DNA of 64,000 nt from Mesorhizobium sp. WSM3860 (GCF_002294995.1 NZ_NSGF01000016.1:1-64000), one strand, 5' to 3'. Counted from the stretch's first letter, positions 25,494-36,900 are shown. The notes: generated by a model not told the origin, from the sequence alone. A program made the numbers and translations.

Positions 25494-26462
25494 GTGAATT
25501 TGGCTGAGATACTTGCCGTCGGCGAGGCGATGGAACGCGCGCTGTCGCTGCTCGAAGGCGGTGATGTCATCGCCATCCCGACCGAGACCGTTTACGGGCT
25601 GGCCGGTGACGCCACGAATGGGGCTGCCGTGGCGCGTATCTTCGAGGCCAAGGGTCGCCCGCGCTTCAACCCGCTGATCGCCCACGTCGCCGATCTCGCC
25701 ATGGCAAACCGCATGGCTGCGTTCGATCCGTTGTCAACAAAGCTGGCGGAAGCTTTCTGGCCCGGTCCGCTGACCTTGGTGCTGCCGCAGCGCACGGAAA
25801 ACGGCATCCATCCGCTCGTCACCGCCGGGCTGGACACGATCGCGCTGCGCATGCCGAGAGGCTTCGGTGGCGAGCTGATCGCGAGACTAGGCCGGCCGCT
25901 CGCCGCGCCCAGCGCCAATTCTTCCGGCAGGATCAGCGCCACGACGGCCGAGGCCGTGGCGGCCGATCTCGGCGAGAAGATCAAGCTGGTGGTCGATGGC
26001 GGCGCGACGCCCGTCGGCCTGGAATCGACCATCGTCAAGATCGCAGACGGCAAGCTGCGTCTGCTACGACCCGGCGGCATCGCTGCCCGGGACATTGAAG
26101 CGGTCGCCGGCGCAAAGCTGATGCGTGGCGCTGCCGGAATCCAGGCGCCGGGCATGCTCGCCTCGCATTATGCGCCGGACGCTTCGATGCGCCTCAACGC
26201 CGGCAAGATCGCGAGCGGCGAGGCGCTGCTCGCCTTCGGCCGCAAGCGTGCCGAAGGCTGGCAGGATGCGGTGGCGCTGCGCAATCTTTCCGAGGCGGGG
26301 GATCTGCGGGAGGCCGCCACCAATCTGTTCGCCTATATGCAGGCGCTCGACCGTAGCGGCGCGGCCACTATCGCCGTCGAGCCGATCCCGGCCGACGGCT
26401 TGGGCGAGGCGATCAACGACCGGCTCGCGCGCGCCGCCGCCCCGCGTGACCAGATCGACTGA
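25494..26462 (+). CDS. L-threonylcarbamoyladenylate synthase (Sua5/TsaC type)
   Basis: A 322-residue enzyme making threonylcarbamoyl-AMP for t6A37 of tRNAs. The N-terminal YrdC fold has IPTETVYGLAGDATN (about 27-41), KGRPRFNPLIAHV and PSANSSGRISATTA. A C-terminal Sua5 domain follows from about 210 (GMLASHYAPDASMRL links them). GTG 25494 has AGGA six bases upstream; TTG 25500 is also possible. Confidence 0.93.
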   Translation: MNLAEILAVGEAMERALSLLEGGDVIAIPTETVYGLAGDATNGAAVARIFEAKGRPRFNPLIAHVADLAMANRMAAFDPLSTKLAEAFWPGPLTLVLPQRTENGIHPLVTAGLDTIALRMPRGFGGELIARLGRPLAAPSANSSGRISATTAEAVAADLGEKIKLVVDGGATPVGLESTIVKIADGKLRLLRPGGIAARDIEAVAGAKLMRGAAGIQAPGMLASHYAPDASMRLNAGKIASGEALLAFGRKRAEGWQDAVALRNLSEAGDLREAATNLFAYMQALDRSGAATIAVEPIPADGLGEAINDRLARAAAPRDQID

Positions 26463-26463
26463 G

Positions 26464-26530
26464 CCTATCTCTTTGTTTTGACGCAATTCCGGACGGAAAA
26501 CCGCTTCACACTTTTCCTGGAATTGCTCTA
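26464..26530 (+). repeat. Dispersed palindrome, family B copy 2
   Basis: Begins CCTATCTCTTTGTTTTGACG and contains GCAATTCCGGACGGAAAACC, then TTTTCCTGGAATTGCTCTA. It fills the gap between the Sua5 gene and the FAD oxidoreductase, ending nine bases before the latter's ATG. The inverted arms GCAATTCC/GGAATTGC and GGAAAA/TTTTCC can pair. Confidence 0.8.
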
Positions 26531-26539
26531 GGTTTGGGC

Positions 26540-27970
26540 ATGAACGACCAGCCCTTCGACCTCGATCCCGCCCTCATCGACCGCTTCGCTGCCATCGTCG
26601 GCGACAAATACGCGCTGCGCGATCAGGCTGACATCGTGCCCTACATCACCGAGCGGCGCGGCCTCTGGCATGGCCGGACATCGCTGGTGCTGAGGCCGGG
26701 CAGCGTCGAGGAAGTGAGCCGCATCATGCGGCTCGCGACCGAGACCGGAACGCCGGTCGTGCCGCAGAGCGGCAACACCGGGCTGGTCGGCGCCCAGGTG
26801 CCGGACAAGTCCGGCCGCGACATCGTGCTCTCGCTGTCGCGCCTGAACCGCATCCGAGAGATCGATGTCCTGTCGAACACGATCACCGCCGAGGCCGGCG
26901 TTGTCCTGCAGACGCTGCAGGAAGTGGCCGACGCCGCCGACCGGCTGTTCCCGCTGTCGCTTGCAGCCCAAGGCTCCTGCCAGATCGGCGGCAATCTCTC
27001 TTCCAATGCCGGGGGCACCGGCGTGCTTGCCTATGGCAATGCGCGCGAGCTTTGCCTCGGCGTCGAAGTGGTGCTGCCGACCGGCGAAGTGTTCGACGAT
27101 CTGCGCAAGCTGAAGAAGGACAACACCGGCTACGATCTAAAAAACCTCTTCGTCGGCGCCGAGGGCACACTCGGCGTCATCACCGCCGCGGTGCTGAAGC
27201 TCTTTCCCAAGCCGAAGGGCAGGGAGGTTGCCTTCGCCGGCCTGTCGTCGCCCAAGGCAGCGCTGTCGCTGTTCACTTTGGCGATGGACCGCGCCGGCGC
27301 TTCGCTCACGGCTTTCGAGTTGATCGCCAGAAGGCCTTACGACTTCACGCTAAAGCACGGCCAAGGCATCACCCGGCCGCTGGCGGATGACTGGCCGTGG
27401 TATTCCCTGATGCAGGTCTCCTCAGGTCGCTCGGAAGAAGATGGCAAGGCGCTGATCGAGGAGATTCTTTCCGCCGGCCTCGCGCAGGGCATCGTCGGCG
27501 ATGCGGTGGTGTCGGCAAGCCTTGCCCAGGGCGACGCCTTCTGGAATTTCCGCGAGACGCTGCCCGAATGCCAGAAGCCGGAGGGCGCCTCGATCAAGCA
27601 CGACATCTCGGTGCCGATCGCCTCGATTCCAGAGTTCATCGAAAAGGCTGCCGGCGTGGTCCAGACTGTCTGTCCCGGCGCCCGCGTCGTCTGCTTCGGC
27701 CACATGGGCGACGGCAATCTTCACTACAACATCTCTCGCCCGGTGGATTGGCAGGACGAGCCGTTCCTTGAACTCTACCACCCGATGAACAAGGCCGTGC
27801 ACGATGTCGTGCGTTCCTTCCACGGCTCGATCTCGGCCGAGCACGGCATCGGCCAGTTGAAGCGCGATGAACTGATCGCCACGGCGCCGCCAATGGCGAT
27901 CGATCTGATGCGCCGGGTGAAGGCGGCCTTCGACCCGGCCGGCATCATGAATCCCGGTAAGGTTATCTAA
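26540..27970 (+). CDS. FAD-binding oxidoreductase of the D-lactate/D-2-hydroxyacid dehydrogenase type
   Basis: A 476-residue flavoenzyme with a PCMH-type FAD domain (about 40-225; VPQSGNTGLVGAQVP and QIGGNLSSNAGGTGVLAYGNARELCLGVEVVLP, in parts) and a glycolate oxidase-type C-terminal domain (GHMGDGNLHYNI, SAEHGIGQLKR, MNPGKVI at the end). The family oxidises D-2-hydroxyacids and passes electrons to a membrane carrier or cytochrome; the substrate is not determined. A palindromic repeat lies immediately upstream. Confidence 0.9.
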   Translation: MNDQPFDLDPALIDRFAAIVGDKYALRDQADIVPYITERRGLWHGRTSLVLRPGSVEEVSRIMRLATETGTPVVPQSGNTGLVGAQVPDKSGRDIVLSLSRLNRIREIDVLSNTITAEAGVVLQTLQEVADAADRLFPLSLAAQGSCQIGGNLSSNAGGTGVLAYGNARELCLGVEVVLPTGEVFDDLRKLKKDNTGYDLKNLFVGAEGTLGVITAAVLKLFPKPKGREVAFAGLSSPKAALSLFTLAMDRAGASLTAFELIARRPYDFTLKHGQGITRPLADDWPWYSLMQVSSGRSEEDGKALIEEILSAGLAQGIVGDAVVSASLAQGDAFWNFRETLPECQKPEGASIKHDISVPIASIPEFIEKAAGVVQTVCPGARVVCFGHMGDGNLHYNISRPVDWQDEPFLELYHPMNKAVHDVVRSFHGSISAEHGIGQLKRDELIATAPPMAIDLMRRVKAAFDPAGIMNPGKVI

Positions 27971-28155
27971 TTCTTCCAACACTCTTGCGGCTGGTCGCAA
28001 TCCGATAACCATCGGCTCCGATCAGCAAAATTTAACTGACTTTCTTAAGCGCGGCGGTAAGAAGCGAGCGCTAATGTTTCTCCCATAACGAGGCCGGAAA
28101 AACCGGCCCGGAGAGAACCGGAAAACGGCCCTCAGGAGAAACAGGAAGGCATTCG

Positions 28156-28722
28156 ATGAACACTGGACTGAAGCCAGTCTGGGCGGGGCGCAACATGCGT
28201 CTCGACCCGTTTCGCCTGCCGCAGATGGTAAGCTATGCCACGCGCGACGACTATGGCGATGTAACCTTCACCATCGACCAGCGCGGCGCCGTCATCCGCC
28301 GCACGCTGGAGATGAGCGGCGTGCCGGCGATCATCGCGCTGCCCGCCAATGCCTTCCGCGGTGTCGCCGCCCGCGCCATGGAGGATCCGGACGGCAATGT
28401 CACCGTGACGCTGGAACTTCTGCACAATGATCCGATGCTGTCGGTGCCGCTTTTGGTCGCCGACGATCTCGACGACGTCGCCGCCGACTGGCGCGCCTGG
28501 GCCGACGCCTATCGCCTGCCGATGCTTCTGATCGAGGCCGACGGCATTGCCCGCACGCTGGAGGAATCGCTCGGCGCCGCCATCAAGGCGCTGCCGCCGC
28601 AGGAACGCCGCAAGGGCCGTGTCTCCAACATGCGCCGCCCGCGCTTCCTCGCCCGCCGCAGGACCGGCAATCTCGGCCTGCGTCTCGTCATCGGCGGTCA
28701 GGAGATTATCGCGCGCGAGTAG
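28156..28722 (+). CDS. DUF6101-like conserved protein
   Basis: A 188-residue soluble protein opening MNTGLKPVWAGRNMRLDPFRLPQ and ending with a basic tail (RRKGRVSNMRRPRFLARRRTGN) and a short beta end. The body has regular beta/alpha pattern with SVPLLVADDLDDVAADWRAWA. I recognise the DUF6101 type found in Hyphomicrobiales; no function is known. AGGAAGG lies before the ATG. The 185-base leader contains several short GGCC/CCGG inverted repeats. Confidence 0.7.
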   Translation: MNTGLKPVWAGRNMRLDPFRLPQMVSYATRDDYGDVTFTIDQRGAVIRRTLEMSGVPAIIALPANAFRGVAARAMEDPDGNVTVTLELLHNDPMLSVPLLVADDLDDVAADWRAWADAYRLPMLLIEADGIARTLEESLGAAIKALPPQERRKGRVSNMRRPRFLARRRTGNLGLRLVIGGQEIIARE

Positions 28723-28735
28723 GCATGGCGCCTCT

Positions 28736-28765
28736 CCTTCTCCCACAAGGGAGAAGGGGGAGTCC
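28736..28765. repeat. Short intergenic palindrome between convergent genes
   Basis: CTCCTTCTCCC-ACA-AGGGAGAAGGGGGAG is a short palindrome between the DUF6101 gene and ubiA. A related text is at 9697-9722 after the glycosyltransferase-like gene. It could act as a bidirectional transcript end. Confidence 0.5.
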
Positions 28766-28767
28766 CG

Positions 28768-29751
28768 CTACAACAGCGGCTTCAGCACCACCCAAAACGC
28801 CCCGCCGATCAGCCCCAGAAAGATCAGCCAGCCGACCTGGTTGTTCGACTTGAACAGCTTCAGGCACTGATCGGGATCGTTGATGTCGAGCCGGATGATC
28901 TGGCGCGCCATATGCGCGCCGGCGGCGATCAGCCCGGCCAGCGCCGGCATCGGCACTTGAGCCGAGGCAAAGGCGATGGCGAAGCAGACGAGCGTGCCGC
29001 CATAGAGCCCGGTGAGCCAGGTCTTGGTGTTGTCACCGAACAGCCGCGCCGTCGAGCGCACGCCGACGATGGCGTCGTCTTCCTTGTCCTGATGCGCGTA
29101 GATCGTGTCGTAGCCGATCACCCACAGGATCGAGCCGATATAGAGCATGATGGGGGGGCCATCGAGATCGCCGAACTCGACCGCCCAGCCCATCAGCGCG
29201 CCCCAGGAGAAGGCGAGCCCGAGCACGAATTGCGGCCAGTTGGTGATGCGCTTCATGAACGGGTAGATCGCGACAATCGCCAGCGAGGCGATGCCGAGCG
29301 GAATGGCGAAGCTGTTGAACTGCAAAAGCACGGCGAGCCCGACCAGCGCCTGGATGATCAGAAACGCCCAGGCTTGGCGGCGGGTCACCTTGCCGGCCGG
29401 CAGCGGCCGCGAGCGGGTGCGCTCGACCTGGTTGTCGATGTCTTCGTCGACGATGTCGTTGTACGTGCAGCCGGCGCCGCGCATGGCGACGGCGCCGACG
29501 AAAAACAGGAACAGGTACCAGGGCGCCGGCAGCAGCGTCAAAAGCGGATCCGTCGGGCGCGGATAGGCGCTCGCCGCAAGAGCCGCCGACCACCAGCAGG
29601 GCCACAAAAGCAATTGCCAGCCGATCGGCCTATCCCAGCGCGCAAGCTGCGCATAAGGCCACAGCCAGCGCGGCAGCACTCGGTAAACCCAATGGCCGCT
29701 CGGCGCGTCAGCGACGCGGCCCTGGGCTGCTTTCGACTGGATGGTTTCCAT
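28768..29751 (-). CDS. ubiA: 4-hydroxybenzoate polyprenyltransferase
   Basis: A 327-residue inner-membrane prenyltransferase with about eight helices, which attaches the polyprenyl tail to 4-hydroxybenzoate in ubiquinone synthesis. The first Asp motif is NDIVDEDID (98-106), the second YDTIYAHQDKEDD (about 214-226), both binding magnesium-diphosphate. WPYAQLARWDRPIGW is the usual N-terminal mark. Its donor would come from the polyprenyl synthase at 14736. Confidence 0.95.
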   Translation of the reverse strand: METIQSKAAQGRVADAPSGHWVYRVLPRWLWPYAQLARWDRPIGWQLLLWPCWWSAALAASAYPRPTDPLLTLLPAPWYLFLFFVGAVAMRGAGCTYNDIVDEDIDNQVERTRSRPLPAGKVTRRQAWAFLIIQALVGLAVLLQFNSFAIPLGIASLAIVAIYPFMKRITNWPQFVLGLAFSWGALMGWAVEFGDLDGPPIMLYIGSILWVIGYDTIYAHQDKEDDAIVGVRSTARLFGDNTKTWLTGLYGGTLVCFAIAFASAQVPMPALAGLIAAGAHMARQIIRLDINDPDQCLKLFKSNNQVGWLIFLGLIGGAFWVVLKPLL

Positions 29752-29802
29752 CGTGCTGGAGTGGCAGCAGCGATGGGCGCCGTCAAGCGGCCGCGTTGTC
29801 GC

Positions 29803-30057
29803 TCAGCCAGTGAAAACATCGTGACTGGCGAACCCTGCTTTCGCTGTCTCGATGAAGGCGAGCGCCGTCTTCGATAGGCGCAGGCCGGCGTCGTGGGCGA
29901 GAATAATGCGCTGCATGGGAAGCGGATCGGAAGTTGGCTTGCAGACCAGCGGCAGGCCGTCATAGCTCCCGTCGCCATGCGGCCTGGTGTAACTCACCGC
30001 AACGCTGAAGCCGTTCGCCACCATGCTGCGCTGCAGCTCTGAGCTCAGTGGACTTCG
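29803..30057 (-). pseudogene. Remnant of a LysR regulator C-terminus
   Basis: About 84 codons read like the last third of a LysR effector domain: SSELQRSMVANGFSVAVSYT, then DGLPLVCKP, LPMQRIILAHDAGLRLS and AFIETAKAGF. No helix-turn-helix or first effector lobe is found upstream, where the frame runs into the purD leader. It is best read as a 5'-truncated gene between ubiA and purD. Confidence 0.6.
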
Positions 30058-30218
30058 GATTCGGCCGGCGAGATCGTTCCCCTCACTGGCAATCGCCTGA
30101 TTGCGTCTTGATGTGGGCAATGTTCCCGTGTGCAATCGCCGCCAAAACGCCAAGACGCCTTGACCCGTCGCCCTTGGACCAATAGCGGGTTCGGGGAGAC
30201 GATCAGCAAGAGGTGGCC

Positions 30219-31499
30219 ATGAACGTTCTTCTTCTCGGCTCGGGCGGCCGCGAACACGCGCTCGCCTGGAAGATCGCCGCCTCGCCGCTGCTGACGAAGC
30301 TCTATGCTTCGCCCGGCAATCCCGGCATCGGCCGTTTCGCCGAGCTGGTCAAGCTGGACGTCGCCGACCATTCCGCGGTCGCCGCCTTCTGCCAGGAGAA
30401 GAAGATCGACCTCGTCGTGGTCGGTCCGGAAGGGCCGCTGGTGGCCGGCATTGCCGATGATTTGCGCGCCTGGGGCATCCGCGTCTTCGGCCCCTCCAAG
30501 GCGGCGGCGCGGCTCGAAGGCTCGAAGGGCTTCACCAAGGATCTTTGCGCCAAGTTCAACATCCCGACCGCAGCCTATGGCCGCTTCGGCGATCTCGCCG
30601 CGGCCAAGGCCTATGTCGAAAAGACGGGCGCGCCGATCGTCATCAAGGCTGACGGGCTTGCCGCCGGCAAGGGCGTCACCATCGCCATGACACAGCATGA
30701 GGCGCTTGCCGCGCTCGACGCCTGTTTCGACGGCGCGTTTGGCCCCGCCGGCGCGGAGGTCGTCGTCGAGGAATATCTGACCGGCGAGGAGGCGAGTTTC
30801 TTCTGCCTCTGCGACGGCGCCACCGCGCTGCCCTTCGGCACCGCGCAGGACCATAAGCGCGTCGGCGACGGCGACACCGGCCCGAACACCGGCGGCATGG
30901 GCGCCTATTCCCCGGCGCCGGTGATGACGCCCGAGATGAGCGAGCGCACCATGCGCGAGATCATCGAGCCGACCATGCGCGGCATGGCCAATCTCGGCGC
31001 GCCTTTCGCCGGCATTCTCTTCGCCGGTTTGATGATCACCGACCAGGGCCCCAAGCTGATCGAGTACAACACCCGCTTCGGCGATCCCGAGTGCCAGGTG
31101 CTGATGATGCGGCTGAAGGACGACCTGCTGGTCCTGCTCAACGCCGCCGTCGACGGCCAGCTCGCGCACATGTCGGCCCGCTGGAGCGACGAGGCGGCGC
31201 TGACCGTGGTGATGGCGGCAAGGGGCTATCCCGGCACGCCGGAAAAGGGCTCGGTGATCCGCGGCCTCGACGAGGCGGCGAGCGACGGCACCGAAATCTT
31301 CCACGCGGGCACCGCCATCAACGGCGGCGCGCTGGTCGCCAATGGCGGCCGCGTGCTCAACGTCACGGCAACCGGCGCCACGGTCGGGGAGGCGCAGAAA
31401 AACGCCTACGCGGCGATCGATCGTATCGACTGGCCGCAGGGTTTCTTCCGCCGCGACATCGGCTGGCGCGCCGTCGAGCGCGAGCAGACCGGCAGATAG
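30219..31499 (+). CDS. purD: Phosphoribosylamine-glycine ligase
   Basis: A 426-residue ATP-grasp enzyme, step two of purine synthesis, forming [21 protein letters not shown] starts the N-domain; [16 protein letters not shown] (about 144-159) binds [31 protein letters not shown] is the substrate loop, in parts; [12 protein letters not shown] carries metal ligands. AGAGG is five bases before the ATG; an in-frame GTG two codons earlier is less likely. Confidence 0.97.
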   Translation: MNVLLLGSGGREHALAWKIAASPLLTKLYASPGNPGIGRFAELVKLDVADHSAVAAFCQEKKIDLVVVGPEGPLVAGIADDLRAWGIRVFGPSKAAARLEGSKGFTKDLCAKFNIPTAAYGRFGDLAAAKAYVEKTGAPIVIKADGLAAGKGVTIAMTQHEALAALDACFDGAFGPAGAEVVVEEYLTGEEASFFCLCDGATALPFGTAQDHKRVGDGDTGPNTGGMGAYSPAPVMTPEMSERTMREIIEPTMRGMANLGAPFAGILFAGLMITDQGPKLIEYNTRFGDPECQVLMMRLKDDLLVLLNAAVDGQLAHMSARWSDEAALTVVMAARGYPGTPEKGSVIRGLDEAASDGTEIFHAGTAINGGALVANGGRVLNVTATGATVGEAQKNAYAAIDRIDWPQGFFRRDIGWRAVEREQTGR

Positions 31500-31534
31500 G
31501 ACATGTTGACCGTTTCACCGACACGGCGAAATGT

Positions 31535-31600
31535 CCTATCTCTTTGTTTGACGCAATCTCGGACGGAAAACCGCTTCACACTTTTCCTGAAATTGCTCTA
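31535..31600 (+). repeat. Dispersed palindrome, family B copy 3
   Basis: Starts CCTATCTCTTTGTTTGACGC and includes GGACGGAAAACCGCTTCACA, TTTTCCTG and TTGCTCTA, nearly identical to copy 2 at 26464. It fills the space between the ends of the convergent purD and agaL1 genes and stops one base before the agaL1 stop codon. Confidence 0.85.
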
Positions 31601-31601
31601 A

Positions 31602-32969
31602 TCAGGCAGCCTTGCTTTTGCCTGTCCGCGCCCAGGCCGGCAACCAGTCGCCATGCGCTGCAAGCAGGTCGTCGACCAGCGACCAGATCTGGTCGAGATC
31701 GAGCTCGGCCGCGGTATGCGGGTCCATCATCGCCGCATGGTAGATGTGCTCGCGGCTTTCGTTCATCAGCGCCCGCACGGTCAGTTCCTGAACGTTGATG
31801 TTGGTGCGGATCAGCGCCGTCAGCTGCGGCGGCAGCTCGCCGATATGGGTCGGCTGGATGCCGGAAGCATCGACCAGGCACGGCACTTCCGCCGCGCAAT
31901 CGAAAGGCAGAGAGGTGATGCAGCCGTTGTTGCGGACGTTGCCGTAGATCACCGACGGCTCGCCGGTCCAAACCGAGCTCATGATCGAGGAGGCATATTC
32001 CTTGGATTGCTCGACCTCGATCCGGTCGGCCGAGCGGTAGGCCTCCGCCTGGCCCTTCCAGCGCTCGATCTGCTCGATGCAACGCTTCGGATATTCGTCA
32101 AGCGGGATGCCATATTTCTCGATCAGGTCGGGGCGACCGTCCTTGATGAAATAGGGCGTGTATTCGGCGAAATGCTCCGAGCTTTCGGTGACGAAATAGC
32201 CGAGCCGGGTCAGCATCTCGTAGCGCACCTTGTTCGGGCAGCGCGGGCTCCAGCCGGGCTTCGGGGCGCGGCCCTCGCGATAGGCGCGGACAAGGTCGGG
32301 ATAGAGGTCGCGAAAGGAGCCGTCCGCCTGGCGATGCTCGAACTTGAGATAAAAGGCCATGTGGTTGATGCCGGCCGCGCGGTAGCGGATCTCCTCGTAG
32401 GGAAGGTCGAGATCGTGCGCCAGCTCCATCGCCGTGCCCTGCACCGAATGGCAGAGCCCAACCTGCTTGATTTGGGGGAATTTCGCGGCGATCGCCCAGG
32501 TGTTGATCGCCATTGGGTTGACGTATTGCAGCATGATCGCGTCGGGGCAGACGGCGAGCATGTCTTCGCAGATCCTCCACAGATGCGGCACGGTCCTCAG
32601 GCCGCGCATGATGCCGCCGACGCCGAGCGTGTCGGCGATTGTCTGACGCAGGCCATATTTCTTCGGCACCTCGAAGTCGGTGACGGTGCAGGGCTCGTAG
32701 CCGCCGATCTGGAAGGCGACGACGACAAAGTCGGCGCCGGAGAGCGCCTTGCGTTGGTCGGAATAGGTCTCGGCCTTTGCCTTCACGCCGAGGGTCGCGA
32801 TCAGCTTGTTGACGACGACGGCGCTCTCTTCCAGCCGCTGCGGGTTGATGTCCATCAGCGCGATCGTCGCCCCTGAAAGCGCCGGGCGCTGCAGCACGTC
32901 GCCGACGATGTTCTTCATGAAAACCGTCGAGCCGGCGCCGATGAAGGTGATCCTGGGATTTCTAGCCAC
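31602..32969 (-). CDS. agaL1: GH4 alpha-galactosidase, operon-distal copy
   Basis: A 455-residue NAD- and Mn-dependent glycosidase of family GH4. The Rossmann loop is FIGAGSTVF (9-17); NPM (151-153), GLCH (171-174, metal-binding Cys173) and GINH (200-203) form the active site. GH4 enzymes cleave by transient oxidation at C3. Last gene of the alpha-galactoside operon, 20 bases after agpD. GTG start with GGAGG seven bases upstream. The number in the name follows the Sinorhizobium agp locus by position and could be exchanged with the other copy. Confidence 0.9.
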   Translation of the reverse strand: MARNPRITFIGAGSTVFMKNIVGDVLQRPALSGATIALMDINPQRLEESAVVVNKLIATLGVKAKAETYSDQRKALSGADFVVVAFQIGGYEPCTVTDFEVPKKYGLRQTIADTLGVGGIMRGLRTVPHLWRICEDMLAVCPDAIMLQYVNPMAINTWAIAAKFPQIKQVGLCHSVQGTAMELAHDLDLPYEEIRYRAAGINHMAFYLKFEHRQADGSFRDLYPDLVRAYREGRAPKPGWSPRCPNKVRYEMLTRLGYFVTESSEHFAEYTPYFIKDGRPDLIEKYGIPLDEYPKRCIEQIERWKGQAEAYRSADRIEVEQSKEYASSIMSSVWTGEPSVIYGNVRNNGCITSLPFDCAAEVPCLVDASGIQPTHIGELPPQLTALIRTNINVQELTVRALMNESREHIYHAAMMDPHTAAELDLDQIWSLVDDLLAAHGDWLPAWARTGKSKAA

Positions 32970-32989
32970 TATGAACCTCCGGAATATGG

Positions 32990-34660
<1,671 letters not shown>

Positions 34661-34670
34661 CCCGGCCACC

Positions 34671-35804
34671 TCAATAGGGATCGACGGCATCGCGCAGGCC
34701 GTCGCCCAGCGCGTTGAAGGCAAAGACCGTGACCAGCACGAAGCCGACCGGCGACAGGATCCACGGATAGGTGCCGATGACTGAATAGGTTGCGGTGTCC
34801 TGCAGCATCAGGCCCCACGAGATCAGCGGCGGCTTCACCGCGAAGCCGAGAAAGCCGAGGAAGGATTCCAGAAGCACCACCGTCGGGATCGCCAGCGTCA
34901 CGGCGACGATCACATGGCTCATCACATTGGGAAAGATGTGCTGGATGATGATGCGCCGGTCGGTGGCGCCAACCGCCATGGCGGCGCGCACATAGTCGAT
35001 GCGCGCCAGCGCCAGCGTCTTGCCGCGCACCTCGCGCGACATCTGCGCCCAACCCAGCGCCGACATGACAATGATGACGAAGGCAAGAAAGACATTGGTC
35101 GGCGCGGTGACCGGGATCAGCGTCGTGAGCGCCAGATAAAGCGGCAGTTGCGGGAAGGCGAGCACCAGTTCGACGAAGCGCTGCATCCAGACATCGAACC
35201 GGCCGCCGAAATAGCCCGACACCATGCCGACGCTGGTGCCGATAACGGTGATGATGAAGACGACCGTCAGCGCGATCATCAGCGAGACGCGCGAGCCGTA
35301 CATGGCGCGCGACAGCACATCGCGGCCGAATTTGTCGGTGCCGAGGAAATGCACCGGCTGGCCGTCCATCGAGCCGAAGAAATGCCGATCCGCCGGGATG
35401 ACGCCGAAAAGCCTGTAAGGCGCGCCTTGAACGAAGAAGCCGAGCAGTCGTGGATGGTCGTAATCGGGGCCGACGATCGGCTGGAAGGTCACGGGATCGA
35501 GGTCGGTCGATTCGGCCAGCGCATAGATTCTCGGCCGCGCGACGAAATTGCCGTCCTTGTCGTGGAAGCTGGGTACCTGCGGCGGTGCGAAGGCGATATC
35601 GGTCGCTTTCGGGTCGAGAGGCGCCAGGAATTCCGCGAACAGGGTCATGAGAAGCAGCAGCACGACCAGGCATAACCCGGCCATGCCGGTCCAGGAGCGC
35701 TTCAGCCGGCGCCAGACGAGCGCGATGTAGCTCTCATTGCCATGCGGGGCCGAAAGCGCGGTTCCTTCGGCGGGTGGCGGGGGTGAGGGATCGCGGGCCA
35801 GCAT
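34671..35804 (-). CDS. agpC: ABC transporter permease, DppC type
   Basis: A 377-residue inner-membrane permease. One helix (about 38-58) precedes a long periplasmic loop of some 110 residues, then FLGTDKFGRDVLSRAMYGSR leads into five helices with the EAA loop near VRAAMAVGATDRRIIIQHIFPN, in parts. The DPP/OPP family normally has a shorter first loop; the extension fits the larger rhizobial members. Its ATG directly follows the agpB stop codon. Confidence 0.92.
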   Translation of the reverse strand: MLARDPSPPPPAEGTALSAPHGNESYIALVWRRLKRSWTGMAGLCLVVLLLLMTLFAEFLAPLDPKATDIAFAPPQVPSFHDKDGNFVARPRIYALAESTDLDPVTFQPIVGPDYDHPRLLGFFVQGAPYRLFGVIPADRHFFGSMDGQPVHFLGTDKFGRDVLSRAMYGSRVSLMIALTVVFIITVIGTSVGMVSGYFGGRFDVWMQRFVELVLAFPQLPLYLALTTLIPVTAPTNVFLAFVIIVMSALGWAQMSREVRGKTLALARIDYVRAAMAVGATDRRIIIQHIFPNVMSHVIVAVTLAIPTVVLLESFLGFLGFAVKPPLISWGLMLQDTATYSVIGTYPWILSPVGFVLVTVFAFNALGDGLRDAVDPY

Positions 35805-36812
35805 CTAGCGCTCCCCGAACTGGCGCACGCGGGGGTCGAGCAGGACCAGCAGCATGTCGGCGATGATGTTGCCGACGATCAGCGTCGCCGACAGAACCAT
35901 CATGAAGGTTGCGGTCACATAGACGTCGCCCACCGCCATCGAGCCCACGATCGCCGGCCCGACGGTCGGCAGCGCGAAGATGATCGCCGTCTCGATCTCG
36001 CCGGTCAGCATATAGGGCAGCACCACGCCTTGATACATGACCAAAGGATGCAGCGCATTGGGCACGGCATGGCGCATCACGACGGCGCCGCCGGTCAGGC
36101 CCTTTGCCTTCGCCGTCTCGACATATTGGGCGTTGAGCGTATCGAGCAGGTTGCCGCGCATGACGCGCATATTGTAGGCGAGGCCGCCGAAGGTCGCGAT
36201 CGCCACCACCGGCCAGACATGCTTGACGAGGTCGAGGAATTTCGCCCACGACCATGGCGCACCGCCATATTGCGGCGAGAAGAACGAGCCGATCTCCGAC
36301 ACGTTGAACTGGAAGACCAGCAGGTAGACGATGATCAGCGCCATCAGGAAGCGCGGCACCGTCATGCCGAGGAAAGAGATGGCTGAGAGCGTCGAATCGA
36401 TCCAGGAATACTGCCGGGTCGCCGCCCAAATGCCGAAGCTTATGCCCAGCACCGAGGCGAGCAGGTGGCAGACCAGCGCCAAGAGCAGCGTGCGCGGCAG
36501 GCGCTCGCCCACCACATCGGCCACCGGCCTGTTGTAATAGAGGCTGTAGCCGAAATCACCGCGAGTGACGATGCCGCCGATCCAGTTGAGATATTGAACG
36601 GGCAGCGGCTTATCGAGACCGTGTTCTTTCCGGTAGGCCTGGGCCTGCGCATCCGCCTCGGCATAGGAGGCGCCGCCCTGGTTGATGAGCTGCGATTTGA
36701 TGTAGTCGGCATAGTCGCCAGGCGGGGCCTGGATGATGGCGAAGGTGACGAGGCTCAAGATGGCGAGCACGGGAAGCGCCGAGGCGATGCGCATGAGCAG
36801 AAATCGCAACAT
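35805..36812 (-). CDS. agpB: ABC transporter permease, DppB type
   Basis: A 335-residue permease with an N-terminal helix (LLMRIASALPVLAILSLVTF) and five C-terminal helices. RGDFGYSLYYNRPVADVV and the EAA-type loop YVETAKAKGLTGGAVVMRHA, in parts, are typical of DppB/OppB. It pairs with AgpC to form the membrane channel. A strong hairpin lies in the 112-base gap after agpA. Confidence 0.93.
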   Translation of the reverse strand: MLRFLLMRIASALPVLAILSLVTFAIIQAPPGDYADYIKSQLINQGGASYAEADAQAQAYRKEHGLDKPLPVQYLNWIGGIVTRGDFGYSLYYNRPVADVVGERLPRTLLLALVCHLLASVLGISFGIWAATRQYSWIDSTLSAISFLGMTVPRFLMALIIVYLLVFQFNVSEIGSFFSPQYGGAPWSWAKFLDLVKHVWPVVAIATFGGLAYNMRVMRGNLLDTLNAQYVETAKAKGLTGGAVVMRHAVPNALHPLVMYQGVVLPYMLTGEIETAIIFALPTVGPAIVGSMAVGDVYVTATFMMVLSATLIVGNIIADMLLVLLDPRVRQFGER

Positions 36813-36874
36813 GGATGGTCAGCTTCCTTTGCTGGCCGGTCGCTCCTTGGGCGCCACCGGAGATTTGGTTCTGT

Positions 36875-36900
36875 CCGGCCGCGCCAGCTGGCGCGACCGG
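36875..36900 (-). promoter_or_regulatory. Intercistronic hairpin between agpA and agpB
   Basis: CCGGCCGCGCC (36875-36885), AGCT, GGCGCGACCGG (36890-36900): an 11-bp stem with one G-U type mismatch and no T-run, located after the binding-protein gene. Such hairpins commonly protect the upstream mRNA so that more binding protein than permease is made. Confidence 0.6.
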
